Of a DNA stretch of 64,000 nucleotides, positions 27,654 through 37,263 are shown piece after piece (position 1 is the stretch's first letter; each line of letters opens with the position of its first letter). Source of the DNA: Herbidospora daliensis (lineage in GTDB: Bacteria > Actinomycetota > Actinomycetes > Streptosporangiales > Streptosporangiaceae); the NCBI RefSeq assembly GCF_001570585.1, contig NZ_BBXF01000007.1, forward strand, positions 1-64,000, given 5' to 3'. The notes under the pieces are model-generated. The model made no database searches. It worked only from the letters and a program-made list of their open reading frames with translations, and was not told where the DNA came from. Position numbers and translations under genes: made by a program.

Positions 27654-28214
27654 ATGCCGCTTGACGAGACCACCGAGGAACTGGCCCGCACCGCGGCCAC
27701 CGGCGACCACGTCGCCCTCGGCGAACTGCTGCGCCGCGTCGAACCCGACGTGCTGCGTCACTGCGAACGCCTGCTTCCCTACCGCCAAGACGCCGAAGAG
27801 GCCTGTCAGGACACCCTGCTCGCGGTGGCCCGCAACATCGGCCGCTTCGAGGGGCGCTCCCGGTTCTCCACCTGGCTCCACATCGTGACCGCCAACTGCG
27901 CCCGCACCACCTACCGCACGCTCAAGCGGCGTGCGGCCGAGCAGTCGAGCGACGACCTGGCCGAGCAGCGGCCCGATCCCCACCGGGTCAGCGTGATCGC
28001 CGGCGCCCGCCTCGACCTGCTCGACGCGATCGAGGCGCTGGAGGCCGAGAAGCCCGACCTGGCCCGCGCGCTGGTGTTGTGCGACATCGTCCAGCTCGAC
28101 TACTCCGACATCGCCGCGCAGCTCGGCATCCCCCTCGGCACCGCCAAGAGCCGCATCCACCAGGCCAGGAAGCACATCCAGGCGTCGCTCGGCGACGGCT
28201 ATCTCGGTAGGTGA
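27654..28214 (+). CDS. ECF RNA polymerase sigma factor
   Basis: A 186-aa sigma-70 family protein of the extracytoplasmic-function type. Region 2 (about 18-85) includes the core-binding and -10 helix RQDAEEACQDTLLAVARNIG and RFEGRSRFSTWLHIVTANCA. A linker of about 30 residues follows. Region 4 (about 120-180) has the helix-turn-helix LDYSDIAAQLGIPLGTAKSR for the -35 element. No anti-sigma gene with transmembrane or zinc motifs follows; the SAM riboswitch-thrC unit comes next. It may instead be controlled by its own promoter facing otsA. Confidence 0.93.
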   Translation: MPLDETTEELARTAATGDHVALGELLRRVEPDVLRHCERLLPYRQDAEEACQDTLLAVARNIGRFEGRSRFSTWLHIVTANCARTTYRTLKRRAAEQSSDDLAEQRPDPHRVSVIAGARLDLLDAIEALEAEKPDLARALVLCDIVQLDYSDIAAQLGIPLGTAKSRIHQARKHIQASLGDGYLGR

Positions 28215-28271
28215 GATGCCGATTCGGACTCTGAGGAGCCCGGGGTACAGTTTTCAGGACAACTGAATATT

Positions 28272-28410
28272 TGCTCATCCAGAGGGGTGGAGGGACCGGC
28301 CCTGCGAAGCCCCGGCAACCATTCCGACTCAACTCGCTACGTGGCGGGGCCGGTCGGAACAGGTGCCAATTCCGGTCTGTGATCAAGGCGGTCGCAGGCG
28401 AAGATGAGGG
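28272..28410 (+). ncRNA. SAM riboswitch (S-box, SAM-I type) upstream of thrC
   Basis: The leader shows the S-box core: GAGGGACCGGCCC near 28299, GAAGCCCCGGCAACC near 28307, and GGTGCCAATTCCGG near 28363. P1 forms from CTCATC (28274-28279) and GATGAG (28403-28408). The P1 3' strand runs straight into GAGGGAAAGG, the Shine-Dalgarno region of thrC, so SAM binding should hide the ribosome site; control is therefore likely translational. There is no intrinsic terminator between the aptamer and the ATG. Confidence 0.9.
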
Positions 28411-28424
28411 AAAGGCCTCGCTTC

Positions 28425-29669
28425 ATGGCGCTTCAGCACGATTTCGGACCCGCCGTCGCCCTCTCCTGCCGCGAGTGTGGCGCCCGTTACGACCTCGGTC
28501 CGATCTTCGCCTGTCAGGACTGTTTCGGGCCACTTGAGGTGGCGTACGACTTCGGAACCGTGACCCGCGAGGACATCGCCGCCGGTCCGGCCAACATCTG
28601 GCGTTACAAGGCCCTGCTGCCCGTCCCGGCGAACGTCGCCGACAAGCCCAACCTCCAGCCCGGCTGGACCAAGCTCCACCACGCCGGCAACCTCGGCGCC
28701 GAGCTCGGGCTGCGCGACCTCTACGTGAAGGACGACTCGGGCAACCCGACCCACTCGTTCAAGGACCGCGTCGTGTCGATCGCGGTCGAGGCGGCCCGCA
28801 ACTTCGGGTTCACCACGCTTTCCTGCTCCTCGACCGGCAACCTGGCCGGCGCCGTCGGCGCCGCCGCCGCGCGGGCCGGGCTCGACTCGTGCGTGTTCAT
28901 CCCGTCGAACCTCGAAGAGGCCAAGATCGTCGTCGCCAGCGTCTACGGCGGCAAGCTTGTGGGCATCGAGGGCTCCTACGACGAGGTCAACCGCTTCTGC
29001 TCCGAGCTCATCGGCGACCCGCTGGGCGAGAAGTGGGGCTTCGTCAACGTGAACCTGCGGCCCTACTACGCCGAGGGCTCCAAGACGCTGGCGTACGAGA
29101 TCGCCGAGCAGCTCGGGTGGCGCATCCCCGAGCAGATCGTCATCCCGATCGCCTCGGGCTCCCAGCTCACCAAGATCGACAAGGGCTTCAAGGAGCTCAT
29201 CGCGCTCGGGCTGGTGGAGGACACCCCCTACAAGATCTTCGGGGCGCAGGCCGAGGGCTGCTCGCCGGTGTCGGCGGCGTACAAGGCCGGGCACGACGTC
29301 GTGCGCCCGGTGAAGCCCGACACGATCGCCAAGTCGCTGGCCATCGGCAACCCGGCCGACGGGCCCTACGTGCTCGACATCGCCCGGCGGACCGGCGGGG
29401 CCGTCGAAGACGTCACCGACCCCGAGATCGTCGCCGCGATCCGCCTGCTGGCCCGGACCGAGGGCGTGTTCGCCGAGACCGCGGGCGGCGTGACGGTCGG
29501 CGTGCTGCGCAAGCTGACGGAGGCCGGGGTGATCGACCCCGACGCGACCACGGTGGTCCTCAACACCGGCGAGGGGCTCAAGACCCTCGACGCCGTCCAG
29601 TCGGAGGCCCGTCCGACGGCCGTCATCCGGCCGTCTCTCGACGCGTTCCGCACGGCTTTCGCCAACTAA
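28425..29669 (+). CDS. thrC: Threonine synthase with N-terminal zinc ribbon
   Basis: A 414-aa PLP enzyme of fold type II. Threonine synthase turns O-phosphohomoserine into threonine and phosphate. Cys15, Cys18, Cys30 and Cys33 form a CxxC-x11-CxxC zinc ribbon seen in some ThrC proteins. The PLP lysine is in NPTHSFKDRVVS. The phosphate-binding SSTGNLAGAVGAAAA loop and NTGEGLKTLDAV C-terminal motif are present. ATG at 28425 lies 9 nt after GGGAAAGG. SAM riboswitch control and the sulfur-carrier gene 28 nt downstream link it to the threonine/methionine branch at O-phosphohomoserine; a sulfhydrylase activity is a speculative alternative. Confidence 0.9.
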   Translation: MALQHDFGPAVALSCRECGARYDLGPIFACQDCFGPLEVAYDFGTVTREDIAAGPANIWRYKALLPVPANVADKPNLQPGWTKLHHAGNLGAELGLRDLYVKDDSGNPTHSFKDRVVSIAVEAARNFGFTTLSCSSTGNLAGAVGAAAARAGLDSCVFIPSNLEEAKIVVASVYGGKLVGIEGSYDEVNRFCSELIGDPLGEKWGFVNVNLRPYYAEGSKTLAYEIAEQLGWRIPEQIVIPIASGSQLTKIDKGFKELIALGLVEDTPYKIFGAQAEGCSPVSAAYKAGHDVVRPVKPDTIAKSLAIGNPADGPYVLDIARRTGGAVEDVTDPEIVAAIRLLARTEGVFAETAGGVTVGVLRKLTEAGVIDPDATTVVLNTGEGLKTLDAVQSEARPTAVIRPSLDAFRTAFAN

Positions 29670-29697
29670 TCTAACTGTTCGTCAAGGAGGGCCAACA

Positions 29698-29973
29698 ATG
29701 AGTGTTTCCGTGCGGATTCCGACGATTCTGCGGACGTACACCGGAGGCGCGGCCGAGGTGGCCGGCGAAGGGGCGACGCTGCGCGAGGTGTTCGAGAAAC
29801 TCGACGCCGACTACCCCGGCATCGGGGCCAGGATCCTCGACGAATCGGGCAAGGTGCGACGTTTTGTCAACGTCTACGTCGGAGAAGAGGACGTCCGATT
29901 CTCCGAAGGTTTGGACACTCCAACCCCGGCGGGCGTACAGATTTCGGTGATCCCGGCCGTAGCCGGAGGGTGA
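29698..29973 (+). CDS. MoaD/ThiS-family sulfur carrier protein (CysO-like)
   Basis: A 91-aa beta-grasp protein ending in the diglycine VAGG, the site that is adenylated and turned into a thiocarboxylate. The core has ATLREVFEKLDADYPGIGAR, RRFVNVYVGEEDVRF and ISVIPAVAGG. Family members donate sulfur for cysteine (CysO), homocysteine (HcyS), thiamine or molybdopterin. AAGGAGGG precedes the ATG, and the 28-nt gap after thrC suggests one mRNA under the SAM riboswitch. A role in methionine or cysteine sulfur supply is inferred; no activating MoeB/ThiF enzyme is in view. Confidence 0.9.
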   Translation: MSVSVRIPTILRTYTGGAAEVAGEGATLREVFEKLDADYPGIGARILDESGKVRRFVNVYVGEEDVRFSEGLDTPTPAGVQISVIPAVAGG

Positions 29974-29992
29974 CCTTCCGCAGCCTTTCCCG

Positions 29993-30024
29993 CACCCACG
30001 TACTCCTACAGTGCGTGGGTGTTT
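29993..30024 (+). terminator. Terminator of the thrC-sulfur carrier unit
   Basis: An 8-bp stem (29993-30000 with 30014-30021) with a 13-nt loop followed by TTTCT, 20 nt after the stop codon. Confidence 0.65.
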
Positions 30025-30297
30025 CTATGTTTACCTGCACTTCTATCGTTATCGAAGCTTAATGAGTGCCATGGCATATGGTGCAATTCTCAACCAACCA
30101 ATCACTAACCGAAAAAGAAGCCCTCTCGCTTTGGGCGAACGACAACAAGTCAGGGGCCGATTGACTCTGTTGTCCCACGCCTTGGCATGTGTATGGTCGA
30201 GAACGATCGACGTAGCCGGGGAGAACGGCACGAAAGGTCACGGACCAGCGGTGGAATGGGCGGGTCCGTTGCCAGGCCCAGCAAGAGGAGTCGGAAA
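30025..30297 (+). other. Long leader/promoter region of the cold-shock gene
   Basis: About 270 bases with markedly lower GC than the surroundings (for example 30040-30120). No protein gene is convincing. Long structured 5' leaders are usual for cold-shock genes, but I cannot draw a specific fold. A TTGACT at 30161-30166 is a possible -35 box; no -10 at the right spacing is clear. Confidence 0.45.
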
Positions 30298-30498
30298 GTG
30301 GCGCAGGGCACCGTCAAATGGTTTAACGCGGACAAGGGCTACGGCTTCATCGCGGTAGACGGTGGTAAGGACGTTTTCGTCCATTACTCGGCAATCATGA
30401 TGGACGGCTACAAGGCCCTCGAGCAGGGCCAGCGTGTGGAGTTCGACATCACGCAGGGACAGAAGGGCCCGCAGGCGGAGGCTGTCCGGACCGTCTGA
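30298..30498 (+). CDS. cspA: Cold-shock protein (CspA family)
   Basis: A 66-aa single cold-shock domain. It starts with GTG giving [20 protein letters not shown] (RNP1 is KGYGFI) and goes on to [12 protein letters not shown] (RNP2 is VFVHY). These bind single-stranded RNA and DNA and melt mRNA structure. AGAGGAG 8 nt upstream supports the GTG at 30298; a longer in-frame ORF from 30187 is noncoding leader. Length is standard for the family. Confidence 0.93.
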   Translation: MAQGTVKWFNADKGYGFIAVDGGKDVFVHYSAIMMDGYKALEQGQRVEFDITQGQKGPQAEAVRTV

Positions 30499-30590
30499 TC
30501 CCCTCAGACCGCGAACCTTTTCGGCCCCATCCGCGTGAGCGGCCGCGAACGGTTCGGCTGTAACCAACCCCACCACCCCAGCGACCTGGA

Positions 30591-30617
30591 ACCCGGCCCG
30601 CAGCCTGCGGGCCGGGT
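30591..30617 (+). terminator. Terminator of the cold-shock gene
   Basis: Complementary arms 30591-30603 and 30605-30617 form a GC-rich hairpin (about 11 bp with a 5-nt loop) followed by TTCTGCTG, about 90 nt after the stop codon. Confidence 0.75.
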
Positions 30618-30659
30618 TTCTGCTGCCGCCCCGCCTGACCTGCCCCTCTCGCTCTCCGG

Positions 30660-32466
<1,807 letters not shown>

Positions 32467-32488
32467 GTCCATCCCGTTCAACAGATGA

Positions 32489-32510
32489 GGCGGTCCCTTC
32501 CGGGGCCGCC
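32489..32510 (+). terminator. groEL terminator
   Basis: A 9-bp stem (32489-32497 with 32502-32510, one G-T pair) with a TTCC loop, followed by TTCTTCTGTT, 22 nt after the stop codon. Confidence 0.85.
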
Positions 32511-32530
32511 TTCTTCTGTTCTCCGGTACG

Positions 32531-32938
32531 TCAGAAGTGCCGCACCCAGCGGCCCCACTGTTCCTGCATGACGTATCCCGTCGCCGCCCACGCGGGGTGG
32601 GCGTCGGTGTTGTCGTGCAGGACCATCGCGTCGACGCGGAACGCGCCGAACGCCTTGAATCGCTCCTCGGCGGCGGCGATGAGCTTTCTCGCGATGCCCG
32701 TGCGGCGGTGCTCGGGTGCGACGGCGAGCCGGTAGAGGTGGGCGCGCCAGCCGTCCCAGCCCGCGATGACCGTGCCCGCGACGGCGCCGTCGACTTCGTA
32801 CACGAGCAGGGCCTCGGGGTCGCGTTCGATGAGCGCGACCACCTTCGCGGGGTCGTCGTGGCGGTCGGTGCCCTCGGCGGCGGCGACCCAGAACTTCAGG
32901 ATCGTGTCGACGTCGGCCAGGGTGGCGGGGCGGATCAC
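32531..32938 (-). CDS. GNAT-family N-acetyltransferase
   Basis: A 135-aa acetyl-CoA-dependent acyltransferase, smaller than average for the family. The N-terminus VIRPATLADVDTILKFW is typical. Motif A, the CoA pyrophosphate loop, is LYRLAVAPEHRRTGIARKLI. Motif B ends in VLHDNTDAHPAWAATGYV. The GTG at 32936-32938 overlaps the HelD-like stop codon (GTGA), so the gene is translationally coupled to it. The substrate is unknown; coupling hints at a shared function with the RNA polymerase recycling factor. Confidence 0.88.
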   Translation of the reverse strand: MIRPATLADVDTILKFWVAAAEGTDRHDDPAKVVALIERDPEALLVYEVDGAVAGTVIAGWDGWRAHLYRLAVAPEHRRTGIARKLIAAAEERFKAFGAFRVDAMVLHDNTDAHPAWAATGYVMQEQWGRWVRHF

Positions 32939-34926
32939 AGGGCCTCCGGGAGCGGCTTGGCATGCACCACGGTCAGGGTGGTGACGGCTCGGGTCAGGAC
33001 GACGTAGAGGCGGGCGGTGCCCCGCGGTTCGGCCTCGACGATGTCGGCGGGTTCCACCACGACGACGTGGTCGTACTCCAGGCCCTTGGCGAGGCCGGCC
33101 GGGACGACGAGCACCTTCGCGCCGTCGCCGTCGGGGCCCAGCACGGGCGCGCCGAGCGCGGTCGCGAACGTCTCCGCGTCGGCGTCGCGGACGATGACGC
33201 CCACCGAACCCTCGCCCGCGGCGCTCACGGCGTCTCTCACGCCTCCGATGACATCGGAGGTCTCCACCAGCCTCAGGGATCCCGCACCCGGGCGCAGCGA
33301 GCGCGGCGCGGCCAGTTCGGGGGCGATGCCGGGCAGCAGGCGGGCGGCGAAGTCGAGCACCTCGCGCGGGACGCGGAAGCCGAGGGTCAGTTCCGTCACC
33401 AGACCCTCGGCGAAGCCGAGATGCCGCAGCACGGTGGTCCACGAGCGGGCCGACCACGGCGTGGTGCCCTGCGCGAGGTCGCCCAGGATGGTCGCCGAAC
33501 CGGTGCGGCAGCGGCGGCCGAGGGCGCGCAACTGCATCTCCGACAGGTCCTGCGCCTCGTCGACCACGAGGTGGCCGTGGGAGGGGGTGCGGTCCATCAG
33601 GTCGGCGAGCTCGTCGAGCAGCGCTCCGTCGGCGCCGCTCCACTTCGCGCTCCGGTGGGACTTGTAGGGCTTCGTCCAGAGAAGAGCGGCCTGTTCCTCA
33701 GGGGTCAGGTCGTCTTTGGCGGCCCTGGCCAGGAACGCCGCGTCGGAGAGCAGCCGGAAGAGCACCTGCTCGGGCGTCAGCTTCGGCCAGACCTGGTCGA
33801 CCACGGCCTTGACCGGCTTCGAGCGCGCCACGGCGTCCTGCACGCGGTCGTCGGGGGACTCCCCGCGCCGTTCCATCTGGACGAGCACCTGGTGCGCCAG
33901 CCGCTGCGCCAGCGTCGCCCGGCCGGGGTTGTAGCGGGTGGTGCCGCGCAGCGACGCCACGGTCTCGCGCACCTCGTGGTCGGCCACGCGGTAGCGGTTG
34001 GCCCCCTTGGTGACCAGCACCCCTTCGACCGGCTTCACCACGTGGAGCCACAGGGCGCGCGTCAGCACCCGGGCCATCCGCGCGTCGCCCTTGACCGCCG
34101 AGACGGCCGGTTCCTCGGGGTGGGCGTGGTCGCCCAGGATGCCCGCCACGGTCGTCTGGTCGACCTTCACCTCGCCGAGCGCGGGCAGCACCGAGGAGAT
34201 GTACGACAGGAAGGCGCGGTTAGGGCCCACGATCATCACGCCGGCGCGAGACAATTTCTCGCGATGGGTGAACAGCAGATAAGCCGCGCGGTGCAGGCCC
34301 ACCGCGGTCTTCCCCGTGCCCGGCGCCCCCTGCACGCACACGGTGACGCCGAGGTCGGCGCGCACGATCTCGTCCTGGTCGGGCTGGATCGTCGCCACGA
34401 TGTCGCGCATGGGGCCGGTGCGCGGGCGCTCGATCTCGTCGGTCAGGATGCGCGAGGGGCCGAGGTCGCCGCCGTGGGCCAGGTCCTCGTCTTCGAACGC
34501 GGTGAGCTCGCCGCCCTGGTAGCCGAACCGCCGGCGCCGGTCGACGCCCATCGGCTCGGCCGGGCTGGCCTGGTAGAACGCCCGCGAGACGGGGGCACGC
34601 CAGTCGATGACGAGCGCCCGGCCGCCGCCGTCGTGCACGTGCCGGCGGCCGACGTACAGGAGCGGCGGGAGGTCGTCGTCGGCGTCGCGGTCGAGGCGGC
34701 CGAAGAACAGCGGGGTGTCGGGGTGGTCGGCGAGCGCCGCGACCCGCTGGTCGAGCAGCCCCTGGAGCACCTGCTGCGAGACCCAGTCTCCGGCCATGTC
34801 CGACGACAACGACTGCGCGTGCTCCCGCATGGCGCGCAGGGCCGCCCGCGACTCGTCGAGGTGCCGCCGTTCCTCCGCGAGGTCGTCGGCCGGGGGTATG
34901 TCGGGGGCGAGGGTGTGCTGGGGCAT
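32935..34926 (-). CDS. HelD/HelR-family RNA polymerase recycling ATPase (UvrD-like)
   Basis: A 663-aa SF1 helicase-like ATPase. The N-terminal helical arm (about 10-65) starts EERRHLDESRAALRAMREH, matching the coiled HelD arm that enters the RNA polymerase channel. Walker A is QGAPGTGKTAVG (about 199-210). Walker B is VVDEAQDLSEMQL. The later motifs GFRVPREVLDFAARLL and GLEYDHVVVVEPADI are UvrD-like, and VVLTRAVTTLTVVH is motif VI. HelD frees stalled polymerase from DNA; its relative HelR also gives rifamycin tolerance. GGAGG 9 nt before the ATG supports the start. No RAE was found upstream, unlike the glycosyltransferase gene. Confidence 0.88.
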   Translation of the reverse strand: MPQHTLAPDIPPADDLAEERRHLDESRAALRAMREHAQSLSSDMAGDWVSQQVLQGLLDQRVAALADHPDTPLFFGRLDRDADDDLPPLLYVGRRHVHDGGGRALVIDWRAPVSRAFYQASPAEPMGVDRRRRFGYQGGELTAFEDEDLAHGGDLGPSRILTDEIERPRTGPMRDIVATIQPDQDEIVRADLGVTVCVQGAPGTGKTAVGLHRAAYLLFTHREKLSRAGVMIVGPNRAFLSYISSVLPALGEVKVDQTTVAGILGDHAHPEEPAVSAVKGDARMARVLTRALWLHVVKPVEGVLVTKGANRYRVADHEVRETVASLRGTTRYNPGRATLAQRLAHQVLVQMERRGESPDDRVQDAVARSKPVKAVVDQVWPKLTPEQVLFRLLSDAAFLARAAKDDLTPEEQAALLWTKPYKSHRSAKWSGADGALLDELADLMDRTPSHGHLVVDEAQDLSEMQLRALGRRCRTGSATILGDLAQGTTPWSARSWTTVLRHLGFAEGLVTELTLGFRVPREVLDFAARLLPGIAPELAAPRSLRPGAGSLRLVETSDVIGGVRDAVSAAGEGSVGVIVRDADAETFATALGAPVLGPDGDGAKVLVVPAGLAKGLEYDHVVVVEPADIVEAEPRGTARLYVVLTRAVTTLTVVHAKPLPEAL

Positions 34927-35050
34927 GACGGAGTGCCTCCTGCCGGAGTGGTTCGGGTGGGCGAACCGGCCAGCTTAGTCGTCCGCCGAGGCCAGGCCAA
35001 AAGGTTTATGGGCCGACTGACTCACGTCGTGGCTGGGTAGGAGGGCAGAG

Positions 35051-35362
35051 GTGTTCCGTGGCCCGATCCCGCTCCCGCCCGCGCTGCCCGCCGCCGTCAT
35101 GCTGCTGCTCGCCGCATTGTGGGGGCTTTCCGTGTACGCGGGCTGGGGTCTGGAGGCGTTCTGCGCCAGCGGCGAACCGGCCGACGACTGCGGCGGCCGC
35201 ATGGCCCTCGTGACGGCCGTCTCGTCGCTTTTCGCGGTCGTCGCGACGGCGCTCACGATCGGCGCGTGGCTGACGTGGCGCGCCCGTCTTCTCGTGTACG
35301 CAATCGCCGCCTGGATGGCGGCGGAAGGCGTACTATTCGTCGGAGGTCTGGTCGCGCAGTAA
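35051..35362 (+). CDS. Small membrane protein
   Basis: A 103-aa hypothetical with about three transmembrane segments (LPAAVMLLLAALWGLSVYAG; LVTAVSSLFAVVATALTIGA; LLVYAIAAWMAAEGVLFVGG). A small loop holds two cysteines (EAFCASGEPADDCGG) and probably faces outward. The GTG at 35051 follows AGGAGGG at 6 nt. It is divergent from the HelD-like gene. No family is recognised. Confidence 0.75.
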   Translation: MFRGPIPLPPALPAAVMLLLAALWGLSVYAGWGLEAFCASGEPADDCGGRMALVTAVSSLFAVVATALTIGAWLTWRARLLVYAIAAWMAAEGVLFVGGLVAQ

Positions 35363-35572
35363 TCTCGCGAATACCCTCCGAAGTCTTAATCAATCGGTAT
35401 GGGAAAAGCCCTAGAAAAGCGCGGCAAATTAGGTGATTGCCCAGGACAATGGGGGTATGCCCGAACCTGGGCGTTGATGCCATCTTTGGCTGTGGGGGCC
35501 AAGGGCACGAGGGGGTGATGAGGTTGTCTCGGGCCTACGGAATTTCGTGGACTTAAGTATGTTTTCTAAGTA

Positions 35573-35604
35573 GACCCGGCGGGAGTTGTCCCGCCGGGTC
35601 TTTT
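35573..35604 (+). terminator. Intrinsic terminator with T-run on +
   Basis: A perfect 11-bp stem (35573-35583 with 35590-35600) with a 6-nt loop followed by TTTTATTT. The T-run is on the + side, so it ends + transcripts best. The nearest + stop codon is 210 nt upstream, and the xpb gene converges from the right. Confidence 0.85.
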
Positions 35605-35606
35605 AT

Positions 35607-37247
35607 TTACGTCAGGACGTCGTCGGCGTCGATGATCTGGTAGGCGTAGCCCTGCTCGGCCAGGAAGCGCTGCCGGTGGGCCGCGAAGTCCTGGTCGACG
35701 GTGTCGCGGCTGACGATCGAGTAGAACCGCGCGCCCCCGCCGTCGGCCTTCGGCCGGAGCACCCGGCCGAGGCGCTGCGCCTCCTCCTGGCGCGAGCCGA
35801 AGGTGCCCGACACCTGGATGGCGACCGCCGCCTCGGGCAGGTCGATCGAGAAGTTCGCCACCTTCGACACGACGAGGACCTGCAGCTCCTTGTCGCGGAA
35901 CGCCTGGAACAGCCGCTCGCGCTCCTTCACCTTGGTCTCGCCCTTGATGACCGGCGCGTTCAGGTGCTCGCCGAGTTCGTCGAGCTGGTCGATGTACTGC
36001 CCGATGACCAGGACCTGCTCGCCGGCGTGCTTCTTCACCAGCGCCTCGGTGACGCGCAGCTTCGACGGGGTCGTGGCGGCGAAGCGGTAGCGCTCGTCGG
36101 TGTCGGCCATCGCGTAGGCGAGCCGTTCGTCGTCGCGGAGCGTCACGCGTACCTCGACGCAGTCGGCCGGGGCGATGTAGCCCTGGTTCTCCATCTCCTT
36201 CCAGGGCGCGTCGTAGCGCTTCGGGCCGATGAGGGAGAACACGTCGCCCTCGCGGCCGTCTTCGCGCACCAGCGTGGCCGTCAGGCCCACCCGGCGGCGT
36301 GCCTGGAGGTCGGCCGTCATCCGGAAGATGGGGGCGGGCAGGAGGTGGACCTCGTCGTACACGACCAGACCCCAGTCGCGCGCGTCGAACAGCTCCAGAT
36401 GCCGGTAGACGCCGCCGCGCTTGGCGGTCATCACCTGGTAGGTGGCGATGGTGACCGGGCGGATCTCCTTCTTGGTCCCGGTGTACTCGCCGATCTCGTC
36501 TTCGGTCAGGCTGGTGCGCTTGATCAGCTCGGTCTTCCACTGGTGGACGCTCACCGTGTTCGTGACCAGGATCAGCGTCGTCGCCTGGGCGTGGGCCATC
36601 GCCGCCGCGCCGACGATCGTCTTGCCCGCGCCGCAGGGCAGCACGACCACGCCCGAGCCGCCGTGCCAGAACGCGTCGGCGGCCTCCTTCTGGTAGGGCC
36701 GCAGCGACCAGCCCTCCTCGGTCAGGGCGATCGGGTGGGCCTCGCCGTCGACGTAGCCGGCCAGGTCTTCGGCCGGCCAGCCGAGCTTCAGCAGCATCTG
36801 CTTGATGTTGCCGCGCTCGCTCGGGTGGACGGCCACCGAGTCGCCGCCGAGCCGCTCGCCGATCATCGGCTGCACCTTCTTGGCGCGCAGCACCTCTTCG
36901 AGCACCGCCCGGTCGGTGCTGGTCAGCACGAGCCCGTGGACGGGATGCTTCTCCAGCCGCAGCCGCCCGTAACGCGCCATCGTCTCGGCGACGTCGACCA
37001 GCAGCGCGTGGGGGACGGGGTAGCGGCTGAACCCGATCAGGGCGTCGATCACCTGCTCGGCGTCGTGCCCGGCGGCCCGCGCGTTCCAGAGGGCGAGCGG
37101 GGTGATGCGGTAGGTGTGGACGTGCTCCGGCGCGCGCTCGAGCTCGGCGAACGGCGCGATGGCCCGTCGGCACTCGTCGGCGCGCTCGTGGTCGACTTCC
37201 AGCAGCAGGGTCTTGTCGGACTGGACGATGAGCGGCCCGTCGTTCAC
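35607..37247 (-). CDS. DNA repair helicase XPB
   Basis: A 546-aa SF2 3'-5' helicase. An N-terminal region (1-180) precedes the damage-recognition-like part. Walker A is VVLPCGAGKT (201-210). The DEVH box is in VVYDEVHLLP, and the XPB-specific RED motif is in TLVREDGREGD. Motif VI is QEEAQRLGRVLRPK. Bacterial XPB unwinds DNA in repair-type settings, though its in vivo role in actinobacteria is poorly known. It follows, 16 nt downstream on the same strand, the gene for an XPB-N/WYL protein, the usual actinobacterial pair. Confidence 0.95.
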   Translation of the reverse strand: MNDGPLIVQSDKTLLLEVDHERADECRRAIAPFAELERAPEHVHTYRITPLALWNARAAGHDAEQVIDALIGFSRYPVPHALLVDVAETMARYGRLRLEKHPVHGLVLTSTDRAVLEEVLRAKKVQPMIGERLGGDSVAVHPSERGNIKQMLLKLGWPAEDLAGYVDGEAHPIALTEEGWSLRPYQKEAADAFWHGGSGVVVLPCGAGKTIVGAAAMAHAQATTLILVTNTVSVHQWKTELIKRTSLTEDEIGEYTGTKKEIRPVTIATYQVMTAKRGGVYRHLELFDARDWGLVVYDEVHLLPAPIFRMTADLQARRRVGLTATLVREDGREGDVFSLIGPKRYDAPWKEMENQGYIAPADCVEVRVTLRDDERLAYAMADTDERYRFAATTPSKLRVTEALVKKHAGEQVLVIGQYIDQLDELGEHLNAPVIKGETKVKERERLFQAFRDKELQVLVVSKVANFSIDLPEAAVAIQVSGTFGSRQEEAQRLGRVLRPKADGGGARFYSIVSRDTVDQDFAAHRQRFLAEQGYAYQIIDADDVLT

Positions 37248-37263
37248 GGGTGGAGCCCCCTAA

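Noticed and set aside
34927-35050. RAE upstream of the HelD-like gene
   Set aside because: No CTTGCGGCAAG-like inverted repeat is present in the intergenic region.
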